Assembly (NCBI RefSeq): GCF_001182785.1
Contig: NZ_CP012101.1
Coordinates: 1-64,000, forward strand
Reading direction: 5' to 3'
Length of the DNA stretch: 64,000 nt
Source of the DNA: Bacillus thuringiensis
GTDB taxonomy: Bacteria > Bacillota > Bacilli > Bacillales > Bacillaceae_G
Notes under the pieces: model-generated
Seen by the model: the letters and a program-made list of their open reading frames with translations, nothing else
Told to the model about the DNA's origin: nothing
Databases searched by the model: none
Shown here: positions 37,526 to 46,692 of the stretch, one piece after another
Numbering within the stretch: the stretch's first letter is position 1
Layout of the letters: each line of letters begins with the position of its first letter
Program-made: the position numbers and the translations under genes

Positions 37526-39145
37526 GTGAATCATATGTATACCAATACTATGAAAAATACATTAAAACTAGAAACGACAGATTATGAAATAGATCAAGCG
37601 GCCATTTCTATAGAATGTATGTCAGATGAACAAAATCCCCAGGAAAAAAAGATGTTATGGGATGAAGTAAAACATGCCAAACAACTCAGTCAATCTCGTA
37701 ATTTACTCTACAATGGTGACTTTGAAGATACATCAAACGGCTGGAAAACAAGCTATACGATTGAAATTCGAGAGAATAGTCCCATTTTTAAAGGGCATTA
37801 TCTGCATATGTTTGGGGCAAGAGATATTAATGGAACGCTATTTCCAACCTATATCTATCAAAAAATAGATGAATCAAAATTAAAACCCTATACACGTTAT
37901 CGAGTAAGAGGGTTTGTAGAAAGTAGTAAAGATTTAACATTAGTGGTAACACGTTATGGGAAAGATATTGATGCCCACATGGATGTCCCAAATGATTTGT
38001 CCTATATGCAGCCTAACCCTTCATGTGGAGATTATCGCTGTGAATCATCCCCCCAGTATGTGAGCCAAGGGTATTATACACCAACAGATGTATATGCTCC
38101 TGATAGGTATGCATGCCCGTCAAGTTCAGATAAAAAACATGTTATGTGTCACGATCGTCATCCCTTTGATTTTCATATTGACACCGGAGAAGTAGATACG
38201 AATACAAACGTAGGTATTGATGTCTTGTTTAAAATTTCTAATCCAGATGGATACGCTACATTAGGGAATCTAGAAGTGATTGAAGAAGGCCCACTAACAG
38301 ATGAAGCATTAGCGCATGTGAAGCAAAAGGAAAAGAAATGGAAACAACACATGGAGAAAAAACGTTGGGAAACACAACAAGCCTATGACCCAGCAAAACA
38401 GGCGATAGATGCATTATTTACAAATGAACAAGAGTTACACTATCATATTACTTTAGATCATATTCAAAACGCCGATCAGTTGTTACAGGAAATCCCCTAT
38501 GTATACCATGATTGGTTACCGAATGCTCCAGGTATGAACTATGATTTATTTAACAATTTAAAGGTACGTATAGAACAAGCACGCTATTTATATGATGCAC
38601 GAAATGTCATAACAAATGGTGACTTTACACAGGGGTTAACGGGATGGCACGCAACAGGGAAGGCAACGGTACAACAGATGAATGGCGCTTCTGTATTAGT
38701 TCTATCAAATTGGAGTGCGGGGGTATCTCAAAACTTGCATGTCCAAGACCATCATGGATATGTGCTACGTGTGATTGCCAAAAAAGAAGGACCTGGAAAA
38801 GGGTATGTAACGATGATGGATTGTAATGGAAATCAGGAAACACTGAAGTTCACTTCTTGTGAAGAAGGATATATGACAAAAACAGTAGAGGTATTCCCAG
38901 AAAGTGATCGTGTACGAATAGAGATGGGAGAAACCGAAGGTACGTTTTATATAGATAGCATCGAGTTGCTTTGTATGCAAGGATATGCTACCAATAATAA
39001 CTCGCACTCGGGTAATATGTATGAGCAAAGTTATAATGGGAATTATAATCAGAATATGAGCGATGTGTATCACCAAGGATATACAAACAACTATAACCAA
39101 GGGCATAACTCTGGCTGTACATGTAGTCAAGGATATAAACGTTAA
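37526..39145 (+). CDS. Cry ORF2-B (crystallisation half) with a Tyr/Asn/Gln-rich tail
   Basis: 539 residues (GTG 37526, or ATG 37535). It begins NTMKNTLKLETTDYEIDQAA and carries two NGDF modules (YNGDFEDTSNGW and TNGDFTQGLTGW), a central coiled coil (KQKEKKWKQHMEKKRWETQQ) and IDSIELLCMQ. After that, ~50 residues of YNQN/MYEQSYNGNY-like repeats end CTCSQGYKR. Homologous to the Cry4A C-terminal half. It supports crystal formation. Close paralogue of ORF2-C; ORF2-A lacks the repeated tail. Confidence 0.92.
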   Translation: MNHMYTNTMKNTLKLETTDYEIDQAAISIECMSDEQNPQEKKMLWDEVKHAKQLSQSRNLLYNGDFEDTSNGWKTSYTIEIRENSPIFKGHYLHMFGARDINGTLFPTYIYQKIDESKLKPYTRYRVRGFVESSKDLTLVVTRYGKDIDAHMDVPNDLSYMQPNPSCGDYRCESSPQYVSQGYYTPTDVYAPDRYACPSSSDKKHVMCHDRHPFDFHIDTGEVDTNTNVGIDVLFKISNPDGYATLGNLEVIEEGPLTDEALAHVKQKEKKWKQHMEKKRWETQQAYDPAKQAIDALFTNEQELHYHITLDHIQNADQLLQEIPYVYHDWLPNAPGMNYDLFNNLKVRIEQARYLYDARNVITNGDFTQGLTGWHATGKATVQQMNGASVLVLSNWSAGVSQNLHVQDHHGYVLRVIAKKEGPGKGYVTMMDCNGNQETLKFTSCEEGYMTKTVEVFPESDRVRIEMGETEGTFYIDSIELLCMQGYATNNNSHSGNMYEQSYNGNYNQNMSDVYHQGYTNNYNQGHNSGCTCSQGYKR

Positions 39146-39251
39146 CGATGCTAAATAAGGATCAACATCATTGCGAAAAATAAAAACCTACTCACAAAAT
39201 CTATTGCATATCATAACATAAGCTTTACAAATAACTGATATATTCTGGAAG

Positions 39252-39284
39252 AGGTCTCCTTAATTCTAAAATAAGGAGATCCTT
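39252..39284 (+). terminator. Hairpin after ORF2-B
   Basis: ggtctcctta and taaggagatcc pair around attctaaaa, followed by ttttcg. The same hairpin occurs after ORF2-C at 42152-42188. Confidence 0.7.
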
Positions 39285-39304
39285 TTCGTTTCCCAAATAT
39301 TGAT

Positions 39305-39460
39305 TAATGAAAATACTCCTTTACAGAACGATTTAGACTGATTGGATTTGAATGTTGTTGAATCTTGAATAGAAATTCGGTATTCAAATTTCTGAAGAGA
39401 TATCTGTTCATACGATTCAAATTCAGATTGATTATATAAGTGAAAGTACAAATCAAATAA
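39305..39460 (+). pseudogene. Acyl-carrier-protein-like remnant downstream of ORF2-B
   Basis: The plus strand reads TPLQNDLD-stop-LDLNVVES-stop, then after shifts RDICSYDSN-like debris. It aligns base by base with the ORF at 41897-42139 (TPLQNDLGLLDFDVVESIMN). It lies between the two terminator hairpins. Non-coding now. Confidence 0.55.
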
Positions 39461-39461
39461 A

Positions 39462-39501
39462 AAAAAGAGTCCCGTTCTAGTACTAGAACGGGACTCTTTT
39501 T
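39462..39501. terminator. 40-bp perfect palindrome, end of cry operon B
   Basis: The left arm aaaaagagtcccgttctagt is followed immediately by its exact complement, giving a 20-bp stem with a T tail in both directions. Strong bidirectional terminator and likely mRNA-stabilising 3' structure, as known for cry genes. A variant is at 41910-41949. Confidence 0.85.
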
Positions 39502-39502
39502 C

Positions 39503-40971
39503 CAGGCTGTGGAGAAAGTCTTCTCTACAGCCTGTTTTTGTGTCTGAACCTCTTTTTATGTGTCAACACTGATAAAAAAGAGGAAAAGGAGAGAGTTTTT
39601 ATGATGGGTGCTTTAAAAAATCATCGTGATGAACGTGTATCTGTTTCTGTAGAAGAGTTGGTTCCACAAGATCATTTCCTTCGTGCGATTGAAGCGACAA
39701 TTAGTTTTGATTTTATTGAAGAGAAATTACGCCCTTATTACTGTGAAAACAATGGACGTCCGTCAATCCATCCTATCGTTTTATTTAAAATGATGTTTAT
39801 TGGATATTTTTACGGTATTCGTTCGGAGCGTCAATTGGAAAAAGAGATTAAAACGAATATCGCCTACCGTTGGTTTTTAGGGTTTTCTCTATCAGATACT
39901 ATTCCAGATCATTCTACAATCAGTTGGAATCGCCGTACCCGCTTTATTCATACAAATATTTTCGAAGAAATTTTTGATGAGATCGTGAGGCAAGCGACAG
40001 AGCACCGGATGGTGGGAGGACGTGCGCTAATGACAGATTCTACGCACATTAAGGCCAATGCCAATAAGAATAAATTTGTACATAAATATAAAAAAGAAAA
40101 AGCAAAGTTTTATATAGATGAGCTAGAAGCTGCGGTAATCGAAGATCGTAAGGTACATGGAAAAAAGAATTAAAACCTAGAGAGGAAAGTGATACCCCTA
40201 CCAAAAAAACTCGTATAAGTACCACGGATCCAGATAGTGGATTTTTAATGAGAGATGGAAAACCGAACGGTTTTCATTTCTTAGACCATCGTACGACTGA
40301 TGCGAAGTACAATATTATTACAGATACCTATGTAACGGCTGGAAATATGGCAGATTCCGAGCCATATTTAGCACGCCTCCAAGCTCAAATTGATAAATTC
40401 GGGTTCAAAGTAGAAGCTGTAGCTCTTGATGCAGGCTATTTTACGAGCTATATCTGTAAGAAATTATCGGAGAGAAATATATTTATGGTGATGGGGTATC
40501 GCCGATTTGGAAAAAGAAATAAAGAAGTACCAAAAAGCCAATTTAAATATGTAGAAGAAATGAATACATTCGTTTGTCCGATGGGGTGTATTTTAGAGTA
40601 TGCGACAACGGATCGTGAAGGATATCGTAAATATAAATCGAAGCCAGAAGACTGCGCTGTTTGTCCGCTACGTGAGGTATGTTTTTCAAAGAAACAAAAA
40701 CAAAAAGTTATCACTCATCATATATGGGAGAAATATAAGGATATCGCTAGAAAAAACAAACTAACAGTTACAGGGAAAAAGTTGTACAAAGTACGCTGTT
40801 CAACTATAGAGCGAAGCTTTGCAGACGCCAAAGAACTACATGGCTATCGATATGCTCGATTTCGAGGGCTGAAGTCTGTCCAAATGCAGGCTTATCTCAC
40901 CGCAGCTTGTCAAAACATGAAAAAAATAGCCCTCCATCTGACCAAAAAAGGTCTGGTGGAGGGCTATTTTT
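39503..40971 (+). mobile_element. IS1182-family element, right end truncated by IS6
   Basis: The left end starts caggctgtggagaaagtc and forms a hairpin with ttctctacagcctg (39503-39534). One split transposase gene follows. The element is cut at 40972 by the lineage B IS6 terminal repeat, and no matching IS1182 right end is found beyond it. Confidence 0.8.
39601..40971 (+). pseudogene. IS1182-family transposase in two frames with a slippery heptamer at the junction
   Basis: ATG 39601 after aaggaga. First part: MMGALKNHRDERVSVSVEEL, NNGRPSIHPIVLFKMMFIGY, SDTIPDHSTISWNR and MTDSTHIKANANKNK, stopping at 40173. Second part, in the -1 frame: FLMRDGKPNGFHFLDHRTTD, ALDAGYFTSYICKKL, the Cys motif (CAVCPLREVC) and the catalytic-Glu block STIERSFADAKELHGYRYAR. 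The frames meet at A-AAA-AAG (40161-40167), in phase for -1 slippage, so the break is either a lost A or a programmed shift. Its C-terminal stop is lost into the IS6 element. A strong hairpin (gccctcc...ggagggc, 40929-40965) ends it. Confidence 0.82.
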
Positions 40972-41836
40972 GGTTCTGGTGCAACAAAGCTAAACGATTT
41001 GAAAATGTTCTTTCAAACTTGGCCATACTGGTACTACTACTTAAAAAGGTGTGTGATCAGTATGGAAAAAGAAAATATATTCAAATGGAAACATTATCAG
41101 CCTGATATCATTGTATTAGCGGTACGTTGGTACCTACGGTACAACCTCAGTCTTCGTGATTTGGTGGAAATGATGGAAGAAAGAGGATTACCCTTGGTCC
41201 ATACAACGATTATGCGATGGGTTCATCAATATGGACCTGAATTGAATGAGCGTATTCGAAAACATTTGAAACGAACAAATGATTCCTGGAGAGTAGATGA
41301 GATATACATCAAAATCAAAGGCGAAAAAATGTACTTATATCGTGCGATTGATTCCGAAGGAAACACAATTGATTTTTATTTGAGTAGTAAACGAGATGCC
41401 AAAGCCGCCAAGCGATTTCTAAAGAAAGCCTTGATTTCTTGTCATGCCACAGGACCTCGTTCTATAACTGTTGATGGAGATAAAGCCTATCCTGTTGCGA
41501 TAAGGGATCTAAAAGACGAACAGTGCATACCACACGGTATGCCACTTCGTGTGAAAAAATATTTAAACAATATCATTGAACAAGACCACCGGTTTATCAA
41601 AAAACGGATTCGGAATATGCTTGGATTGAAATCATTGCATACAGCTACAAAAATGATTGCTGGAATAGAAGCTATGCATGTGGTCAAAAAAGGACAAACT
41701 ATCCAAGGGGAGAAGTCTGTCCAAAGGCAGATATATCTTATCAATGAACTCTTTGGTTTAACAAACAGCATAACGTTCAATTCCGCTAGGAATCTTTTAC
41801 TCTTCTTTCATATCCCACTATTTTTGCACCAGAACC
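40972..41836 (+). mobile_element. IS6-family element, lineage B (865 bp)
   Basis: Ends GGTTCTGGTGCAACAAAGCT at 40972 and ttttgcaccagaacc to 41836. It truncates the IS1182 element. A nearly identical but truncated copy in opposite orientation lies at 46391-46692, so the two flank cry operon C. Confidence 0.9.
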
Positions 41837-41928
41837 TAAAAACGTGGTATATTTACATATATACAGTTTATGTGTGTAAAATGGTTGCTTTACTAGTTAT
41901 CCATTCAGGAAAAAGAGGCCCGTTCTGA
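41062..41928 (+). CDS. IS6-family transposase, lineage B, reading past the IS end
   Basis: ATG 41062 (MEKENIFKWKHYQPDIIVLA) with a complete DDE core (WRVDEIYIKIKG, TVDGDKAYP, NNIIEQDHRFIKKR). The sister copy at 46453 ends GLTA-stop. Here a 4-bp duplication (aaca) after GLT shifts the frame, so translation continues through the terminal repeat to 41928, adding about 52 unrelated residues. The catalytic part is intact and activity is possible. Confidence 0.88.
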   Translation: MEKENIFKWKHYQPDIIVLAVRWYLRYNLSLRDLVEMMEERGLPLVHTTIMRWVHQYGPELNERIRKHLKRTNDSWRVDEIYIKIKGEKMYLYRAIDSEGNTIDFYLSSKRDAKAAKRFLKKALISCHATGPRSITVDGDKAYPVAIRDLKDEQCIPHGMPLRVKKYLNNIIEQDHRFIKKRIRNMLGLKSLHTATKMIAGIEAMHVVKKGQTIQGEKSVQRQIYLINELFGLTNSITFNSARNLLLFFHIPLFLHQNLKTWYIYIYTVYVCKMVALLVIHSGKRGPF

Positions 41929-42139
41929 TACTAGAACGGGTCTCTTCTTTTAGTAACTCACTTTTTTTAACTTGATTTGTATTTTCGCTTATATAATCAA
42001 TTAGAGTTGGAATTGTATGAACAGATACCTCGTCAGGAATTTGAATACCAAATTCCTGTTCAAAATTCATAATGGATTCAACAACATCGAAATCCAATAA
42101 GCCTAAATCGTTCTGTAAAGGAGTTTGTTCATTAATCAA
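41897..42139 (-). CDS. Truncated acyl-carrier-protein-like ORF downstream of ORF2-C
   Basis: 80 residues. DLGLLDFDVVESIMNFEQEF, GIQIPDEVSVHTIPTLIDYI matches the helix II-III part of acyl carrier proteins (DLGxDSLDxVExxMxFEExF). The phosphopantetheine Ser (DSL) is replaced by LDF and helix I is missing, so it cannot be a working ACP. ATG 42139 has no ribosome-binding site, and the 3' part runs through a terminator hairpin. Probably a relic carried with the cry cassette; its counterpart after ORF2-B is more decayed. Confidence 0.5.
   Translation of the reverse strand: MINEQTPLQNDLGLLDFDVVESIMNFEQEFGIQIPDEVSVHTIPTLIDYISENTNQVKKSELLKEETRSSIRTGLFFLNG
41910..41949 (-). terminator. End-of-cassette terminator, cry operon C
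   Basis: Imperfect palindrome gaggcccgttctgata/ctagaacgggtctc, a variant of the 39462-39501 palindrome, oriented with a T tail on the minus strand. Confidence 0.75.
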
Positions 42140-42151
42140 TATCGGGGAAAC

Positions 42152-42188
42152 AAAAAAATATCCTTATTTTAGAATTAAGGATATCCTT
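42152..42188 (-). terminator. Hairpin after ORF2-C
   Basis: On the minus strand ggatatcctta and taaggatat pair around attctaaaa, followed by seven T. Counterpart of 39252-39284. Confidence 0.75.
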
Positions 42189-42295
42189 TTCCATAATATT
42201 TCAGTTATTTGTGAAGTTAATTGTATGATATGCAATAGACCTTGTGAGTAGTTTTTTATTTTTTTCGTAAATATGCTGATTCTTATTTAAAATCG

Positions 42296-43927
42296 TTAAC
42301 GGCTGTATCCTTGATTACACGAACAATCGGCATGCTGGTCATAATTGTTGGTATCATTTTGATTATAGTTGCTATTATATCCTTGATTATACATATTGCT
42401 CGTATTCTGACTATAATCGCTAGTATAACTTTGCCCATACATAGTACCCGTATTTTGGTTGTAATTGCTAGTATAACCTTTCATACAGATCAATTCGATG
42501 CTTTCTACATAAAACGTACCTTCGGCTTCTCCAATTTCAATTCGTACACGATCGCTTTCCGGGAATATCTCTACTGTTTTTGTCATATATCCTTCTTCAC
42601 AAGAAGTGAACTTCAGGGTTTCCTGATGTCCATTACAATCCATCATCGTTACATACCCTTTTCCAGGTCCTTCTTTTTTGGCAATCACACGTAACACATA
42701 TCCATGATGATCTTGGGCATGCAGATTTTGAGATACCCCGGCACTCCAGTTTGATAGAACTAATACAGAAGCGCCATCCATTTGTTGTACCGCTACCTTT
42801 CCAGTTGCGTGCCATCCCAGTAATCCTTGTGTAAAGTCACCATTTTTTATGACATTTCGTGCATCATATAAATAGCGTGCTTGCACTATACGTACCTTTA
42901 AATTGGTATATAAATCATAGTTCATACCTGGAATATCTGATAACCACTCATGGTGTACATATGGAATCGACTGTACCAGCCGATCAGCGTTTTGAATATG
43001 ATCTAAAGTAATATGATGGTGTAACTCTTGCTCATTTGTAAATAATGCATCTACTGCCAGTTTTGCTGGATCATAGGCTTCTTGTGTTTCCATTCGCTTT
43101 TTTTCCATGTGTTGATTCCATTTCTTTTCCTTATGTTTCACATGTGCCAATGCTTCGCCTGTTAGTGGTCCTTCTTCAATGACTTCTAAATTCCCTAATG
43201 TAGCGTATCCATCTGGATTGGAAATTTTAAATAAGATACAGATACCTAAGTTTGTATTTATATCTAATTCTCCAGTGTCAATATGGAAATCAAATGGATG
43301 ACGATCGTGACACTTCACATGCTTTTTACCTTGATTGGACTGGCATGCATACCTATCAGGAGCATATCCATCTGTTGGTGTAGGATACCCTTGGGACGGT
43401 GATTCACAGCGATGAGCATCTCCACATGAAGGGCTAGGCTGCATATAGGCCAAATCATTTGGAACATCCATAATGGCATCAATTTCTTTCCCATAACGTG
43501 TTACCACTAATGTTAAATCTTTGCTACTTCCCACAAACCCTCTTACTCGATAACGTGTATATGGTTTTAATTTGGATTCATCTATTTTTTGATAGATATA
43601 AGTTGGGAATATGCTTCCATATATGTCTCGTGCTCCAAGTAACTGAAGAAAGTTCCCTTTAAAAATAGGATTATTGGATCCTATGATAATATCATTATTG
43701 AATGTCCAATCCTTTCCAGCTAAGTCCCCAAAGTCACCATTTTGGAGTAAATTTCGAGACTGACTAAGTTGTTTTGCATGTTTTACTTCATCCCATAACA
43801 TCGTTTTTTCCTGTGGATTTTGTTCATCTGACATACATTCTATAGAATTTGCCACTTGATCTATTTCATAATCTGTCGTTTCTATTTTCAACGTATTTTT
43901 CGTGCCACTTGTAAACATATGATTCAC
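42296..43927 (-). CDS. Cry ORF2-C (crystallisation half) with a repeated tail
   Basis: 543 residues (GTG 43927, or ATG 43918). It starts FTSGTKNTLKIETTDYEIDQ and has the two NGDF modules (LLQNGDFGDLAGKDW, IKNGDFTQGLLGWH), a coiled coil (HKEKKWNQHMEKKRMETQEA) and VESIELICMKG. The tail is made of NYNQNTGTMYGQSY-type repeats ending CSCNQGYSR. Same role as the other ORF2 proteins. Lies 58 bp downstream of cry C in one operon. Confidence 0.92.
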   Translation of the reverse strand: MNHMFTSGTKNTLKIETTDYEIDQVANSIECMSDEQNPQEKTMLWDEVKHAKQLSQSRNLLQNGDFGDLAGKDWTFNNDIIIGSNNPIFKGNFLQLLGARDIYGSIFPTYIYQKIDESKLKPYTRYRVRGFVGSSKDLTLVVTRYGKEIDAIMDVPNDLAYMQPSPSCGDAHRCESPSQGYPTPTDGYAPDRYACQSNQGKKHVKCHDRHPFDFHIDTGELDINTNLGICILFKISNPDGYATLGNLEVIEEGPLTGEALAHVKHKEKKWNQHMEKKRMETQEAYDPAKLAVDALFTNEQELHHHITLDHIQNADRLVQSIPYVHHEWLSDIPGMNYDLYTNLKVRIVQARYLYDARNVIKNGDFTQGLLGWHATGKVAVQQMDGASVLVLSNWSAGVSQNLHAQDHHGYVLRVIAKKEGPGKGYVTMMDCNGHQETLKFTSCEEGYMTKTVEIFPESDRVRIEIGEAEGTFYVESIELICMKGYTSNYNQNTGTMYGQSYTSDYSQNTSNMYNQGYNSNYNQNDTNNYDQHADCSCNQGYSR

Positions 43928-43985
43928 TACCTTTTCTACTTATTTTTCGAACAGCCTTACCACCTAATTCAGTATATATTTTGTT

Positions 43986-46112
43986 TTATTTGACAAATAA
44001 ACTATTTACAATCTCTTTTTCCAAGGATTGTACTTTTTCACATTTACATTCACATACGCCTGCGCTTGGGTTGTATTGACAATCAGTACATTTTTTAAGT
44101 TGGACATCACTTGGGATGAATTCAATTTTGTCGAGAATCACATTTACATCTGATTGAAAACTATTCGCTACCATGTCCAGATATAACTGATTTTCACCAC
44201 CGGGTAATGGAGGTGTGATAATTGAGAGTACAGCAAATTGGAAATCATTATATTTTAAATCGTTATAATTTCCAGAGTAAGTTTTTTCAAGCTCTACAAA
44301 CTGATTTGAATTCCAGCCGCTTTTTTGAAGAAATACACTAAAATAAGCAGCTTTATCTGCCGCATATCGAAAACGAATGCGGTAACTTTGTCCCTCAGTT
44401 GAATTATAAATATTCAATCGAATTCCGCCACCTGCACTTTCTCCGTTATAAGCCTCTCTTGGTTTTAAAAAATGGATTAAATCCCCACCGGTATTAGTGC
44501 CTTTTATTACATGGGAGCTATAAGTAGAAGAATTGCTAAGGTAATAACCTTTCACCGCCGGTATTTGTGAAATTCGATTGGCTTGAATTTCATTTCGAAA
44601 CTGTGAACTTTTATGTCTCCAACCATATACGTTAATTCTGGAGCTGTCACTGTCAAATCGCACACATGCCGCATTAGATAATTCATGAGAGTAATCCAGA
44701 GGATTAGGTACTTGAGAACGAAAACCGGGTAACATAGATTCAAATGTCGTTAAGCCCTGCCCAACAGGACTATTTGCATTATACACATCAATAAAACGAC
44801 TAGTCCCGTGAAATTCTGCACGTGAAACACGATACCGCCGAATTCCAGGGCCTACACCCGGACCCGCGTCTATTACCGCAACCCTTGCATCTGATTTAAT
44901 TCTAAATGTATGACTGATTGAATTAAAATCATGTACATCATTACTCGTTGTTCCAGATATACGTTGCAAAATATCGGAACTCCCTGTATACCTTTCATAA
45001 TGACGAGTTCCTCCCCAGCCGCTAAGATAATTCACAGGAGTCGCGCCTGTGTACGTTATCAAAGCATCACTAAATATATCTATATTATGGGAAAGATTAG
45101 TAACTAAACCAGGTCCCCGTGTTCCAGTAGCTTCTAGAGTATTAAAATAACTTGTAAAATTCCGATCCCAACCCGTATGTCCCACTGGATCTGTATAAAT
45201 TTCCCTAGTTAACTCTGCATTTACTTTTTCAGGATATAAACGCGGATCATAGAATGGGAATAACATGACTAAATCTAATGCATTTATTGTTAAATTTGTA
45301 CGGTAACTATTAAACTTTATCCACTGGCTAGAAGTTGAACCCCTAAGATTGTTTAAGCCCTCATGATATGTCGTTGCACAATAATCCGAATAATTCGCAA
45401 TCCCAACTCGTAACCTTGCGTAATTACATTCAATAAGCTCTTGGCTATACCCCCACTCCTTCCCGTATATAATAGAATCTCTTAACAGACTTAAATGTAA
45501 AGTCGCTGCATAAACATATGACGGTAACAATATAGGTCTAACATTTGCTTGTTTAAACAACGATAAACTATCTATTAAAAAATTATCAGTTGTAGTAAAC
45601 TGTGATGTTAATTCCCTTAGATCATCAGCATCACGAGTTTTCTCCCACGTCTTCAATCTCGTTATATATAAATCAAAAATGTTCTTCAAACTGTCTAATT
45701 TGGCCGCAGCTTGATTCCTTGTATTTGCATCTAATGTTTGATTTATAAGCTCTTCAACCATATCCCTCGAAGCATCCCATTGATTCCCAAATTCTCCCCA
45801 TAAAAGACTTACTACTGGACCTCCAATAGCAGATATTATGCTTCCTATAGGTCCTCCCAGAGCTCCTATTAGTGCGAACCCTAATTCCAAAGAAATTTGC
45901 ATAACAGATTCTATATTTGATGGCGATATGAGTGAATGACATTCATTATTAGTTCCTTCGCACTCATTTAGCCAATCTTTATAGTTCGTATTTCGCATAG
46001 GTATTTGTGGATTATTTGCTATTGGATACCGTGGATAACGATTAGACATATTAAAGTTTTTTTGTGAAGCATTCAATATTTTATATTCATTTTTATTTTC
46101 ATATGAATTCAC
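43986..46112 (-). CDS. cry: cry toxin C: three-domain delta-endotoxin
   Basis: 708 residues. Start taken as GTG 46112 (VNSYENKNEYKIL), aligning with ATG 35327 of cry B (MNSYQSENEYKIL). The ATG is changed to GTG while the aggag site is kept; another GTG at 46121 is in frame. Domain I has YVYAATLHLSLLRDSIIYGK and TNLTINALDLVMLFPFYDPR. Domain II is distinct from cry B. Domain III has NRISQIPAVKG, GTNTGGDLIHFLK, GQSYRIRFRYAADK and NVILDKIEFIPSD, nearly identical to cry B. Ends with a Cys-rich segment and EKEIVNSLF. Dipteran-type relatives suspected. Confidence 0.92.
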   Translation of the reverse strand: MNSYENKNEYKILNASQKNFNMSNRYPRYPIANNPQIPMRNTNYKDWLNECEGTNNECHSLISPSNIESVMQISLELGFALIGALGGPIGSIISAIGGPVVSLLWGEFGNQWDASRDMVEELINQTLDANTRNQAAAKLDSLKNIFDLYITRLKTWEKTRDADDLRELTSQFTTTDNFLIDSLSLFKQANVRPILLPSYVYAATLHLSLLRDSIIYGKEWGYSQELIECNYARLRVGIANYSDYCATTYHEGLNNLRGSTSSQWIKFNSYRTNLTINALDLVMLFPFYDPRLYPEKVNAELTREIYTDPVGHTGWDRNFTSYFNTLEATGTRGPGLVTNLSHNIDIFSDALITYTGATPVNYLSGWGGTRHYERYTGSSDILQRISGTTSNDVHDFNSISHTFRIKSDARVAVIDAGPGVGPGIRRYRVSRAEFHGTSRFIDVYNANSPVGQGLTTFESMLPGFRSQVPNPLDYSHELSNAACVRFDSDSSRINVYGWRHKSSQFRNEIQANRISQIPAVKGYYLSNSSTYSSHVIKGTNTGGDLIHFLKPREAYNGESAGGGIRLNIYNSTEGQSYRIRFRYAADKAAYFSVFLQKSGWNSNQFVELEKTYSGNYNDLKYNDFQFAVLSIITPPLPGGENQLYLDMVANSFQSDVNVILDKIEFIPSDVQLKKCTDCQYNPSAGVCECKCEKVQSLEKEIVNSLFVK

Positions 46113-46250
46113 CTTTTTCACTCCTCATGTATTTTCTATTTTTAAGATACCTAGTAAGTGTATTCCAGATGTCTATTTATATGTTCGTTGCCCCTATGTA
46201 TTCCTATAATAATGTTTCTACAAATAAACCCATTATATTTGGTGAGGTAT
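46113..46250 (-). promoter_or_regulatory. Upstream region of cry C, conserved with cry B
   Basis: The complement contains atgggtttatttgta, ggaatacataggggcaacga and acatataaata, matching the region before cry B with a 20-30 bp extra segment near the start codon. Likely holds the sporulation promoter; boxes not assigned. Confidence 0.5.
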
Positions 46251-46314
46251 TGAAATATAAAAAAGACGAAAAATTCCTAGACAGGGCTTAGCAATTAAAG
46301 GTGCATTTAATTAA

Positions 46315-46350
46315 AAGGATTCGCTATTTATAGCGAATCCTTCTGTTTTT
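46315..46350. terminator. Perfect hairpin upstream of cry C
   Basis: aaggattcgctat/atagcgaatcctt forms a near loop-free stem followed by ctgttttt. The same segment, including its flanks from about 46285 to 46385, is repeated directly at 63340-63450. It would isolate the cry promoter from transcription coming from the IS side. Confidence 0.75.
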
Positions 46351-46390
46351 GTGCAAATAATGACGAATCAAACGTTTGTTTAAAAATTAG

Positions 46391-46692
46391 GTTCTGGTGC
46401 AAAAATAGTGGGATATGAAAGAAGAGTAAAAGATTCCTAGCGGAATTGAACGTTATGCTGTTAAACCAAAGAGTTCATTGATAAGATATATCTGCCTTTG
46501 GGCAGACTTCTCCCCTTGGATAGTTTGTCCTTTTTTGACCATATGCATAGCTTCTATTCCAGCAATCATTTTTGTAGCTGTATGCAATGATTTTAATCCA
46601 AGCATATTCCGAATCCGTTTTTTGATAAACCGGTGGTCTTGTTCAATGATATTGTTTAAATATTTTTTCACACGAAGTGGCATACCGTGTGG
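46391..46692 (-). mobile_element. IS6 lineage B remnant, cut by IS240
   Basis: Terminal repeat ggttctggtgcaaaaatag at 46391. Transposase C-terminal 76 residues on the minus strand (46453-46683: NNIIEQDHRFIKKRIRNMLG, ELFGLTA-stop). The IS240 copy at 46693 removed the rest. Confidence 0.88.
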
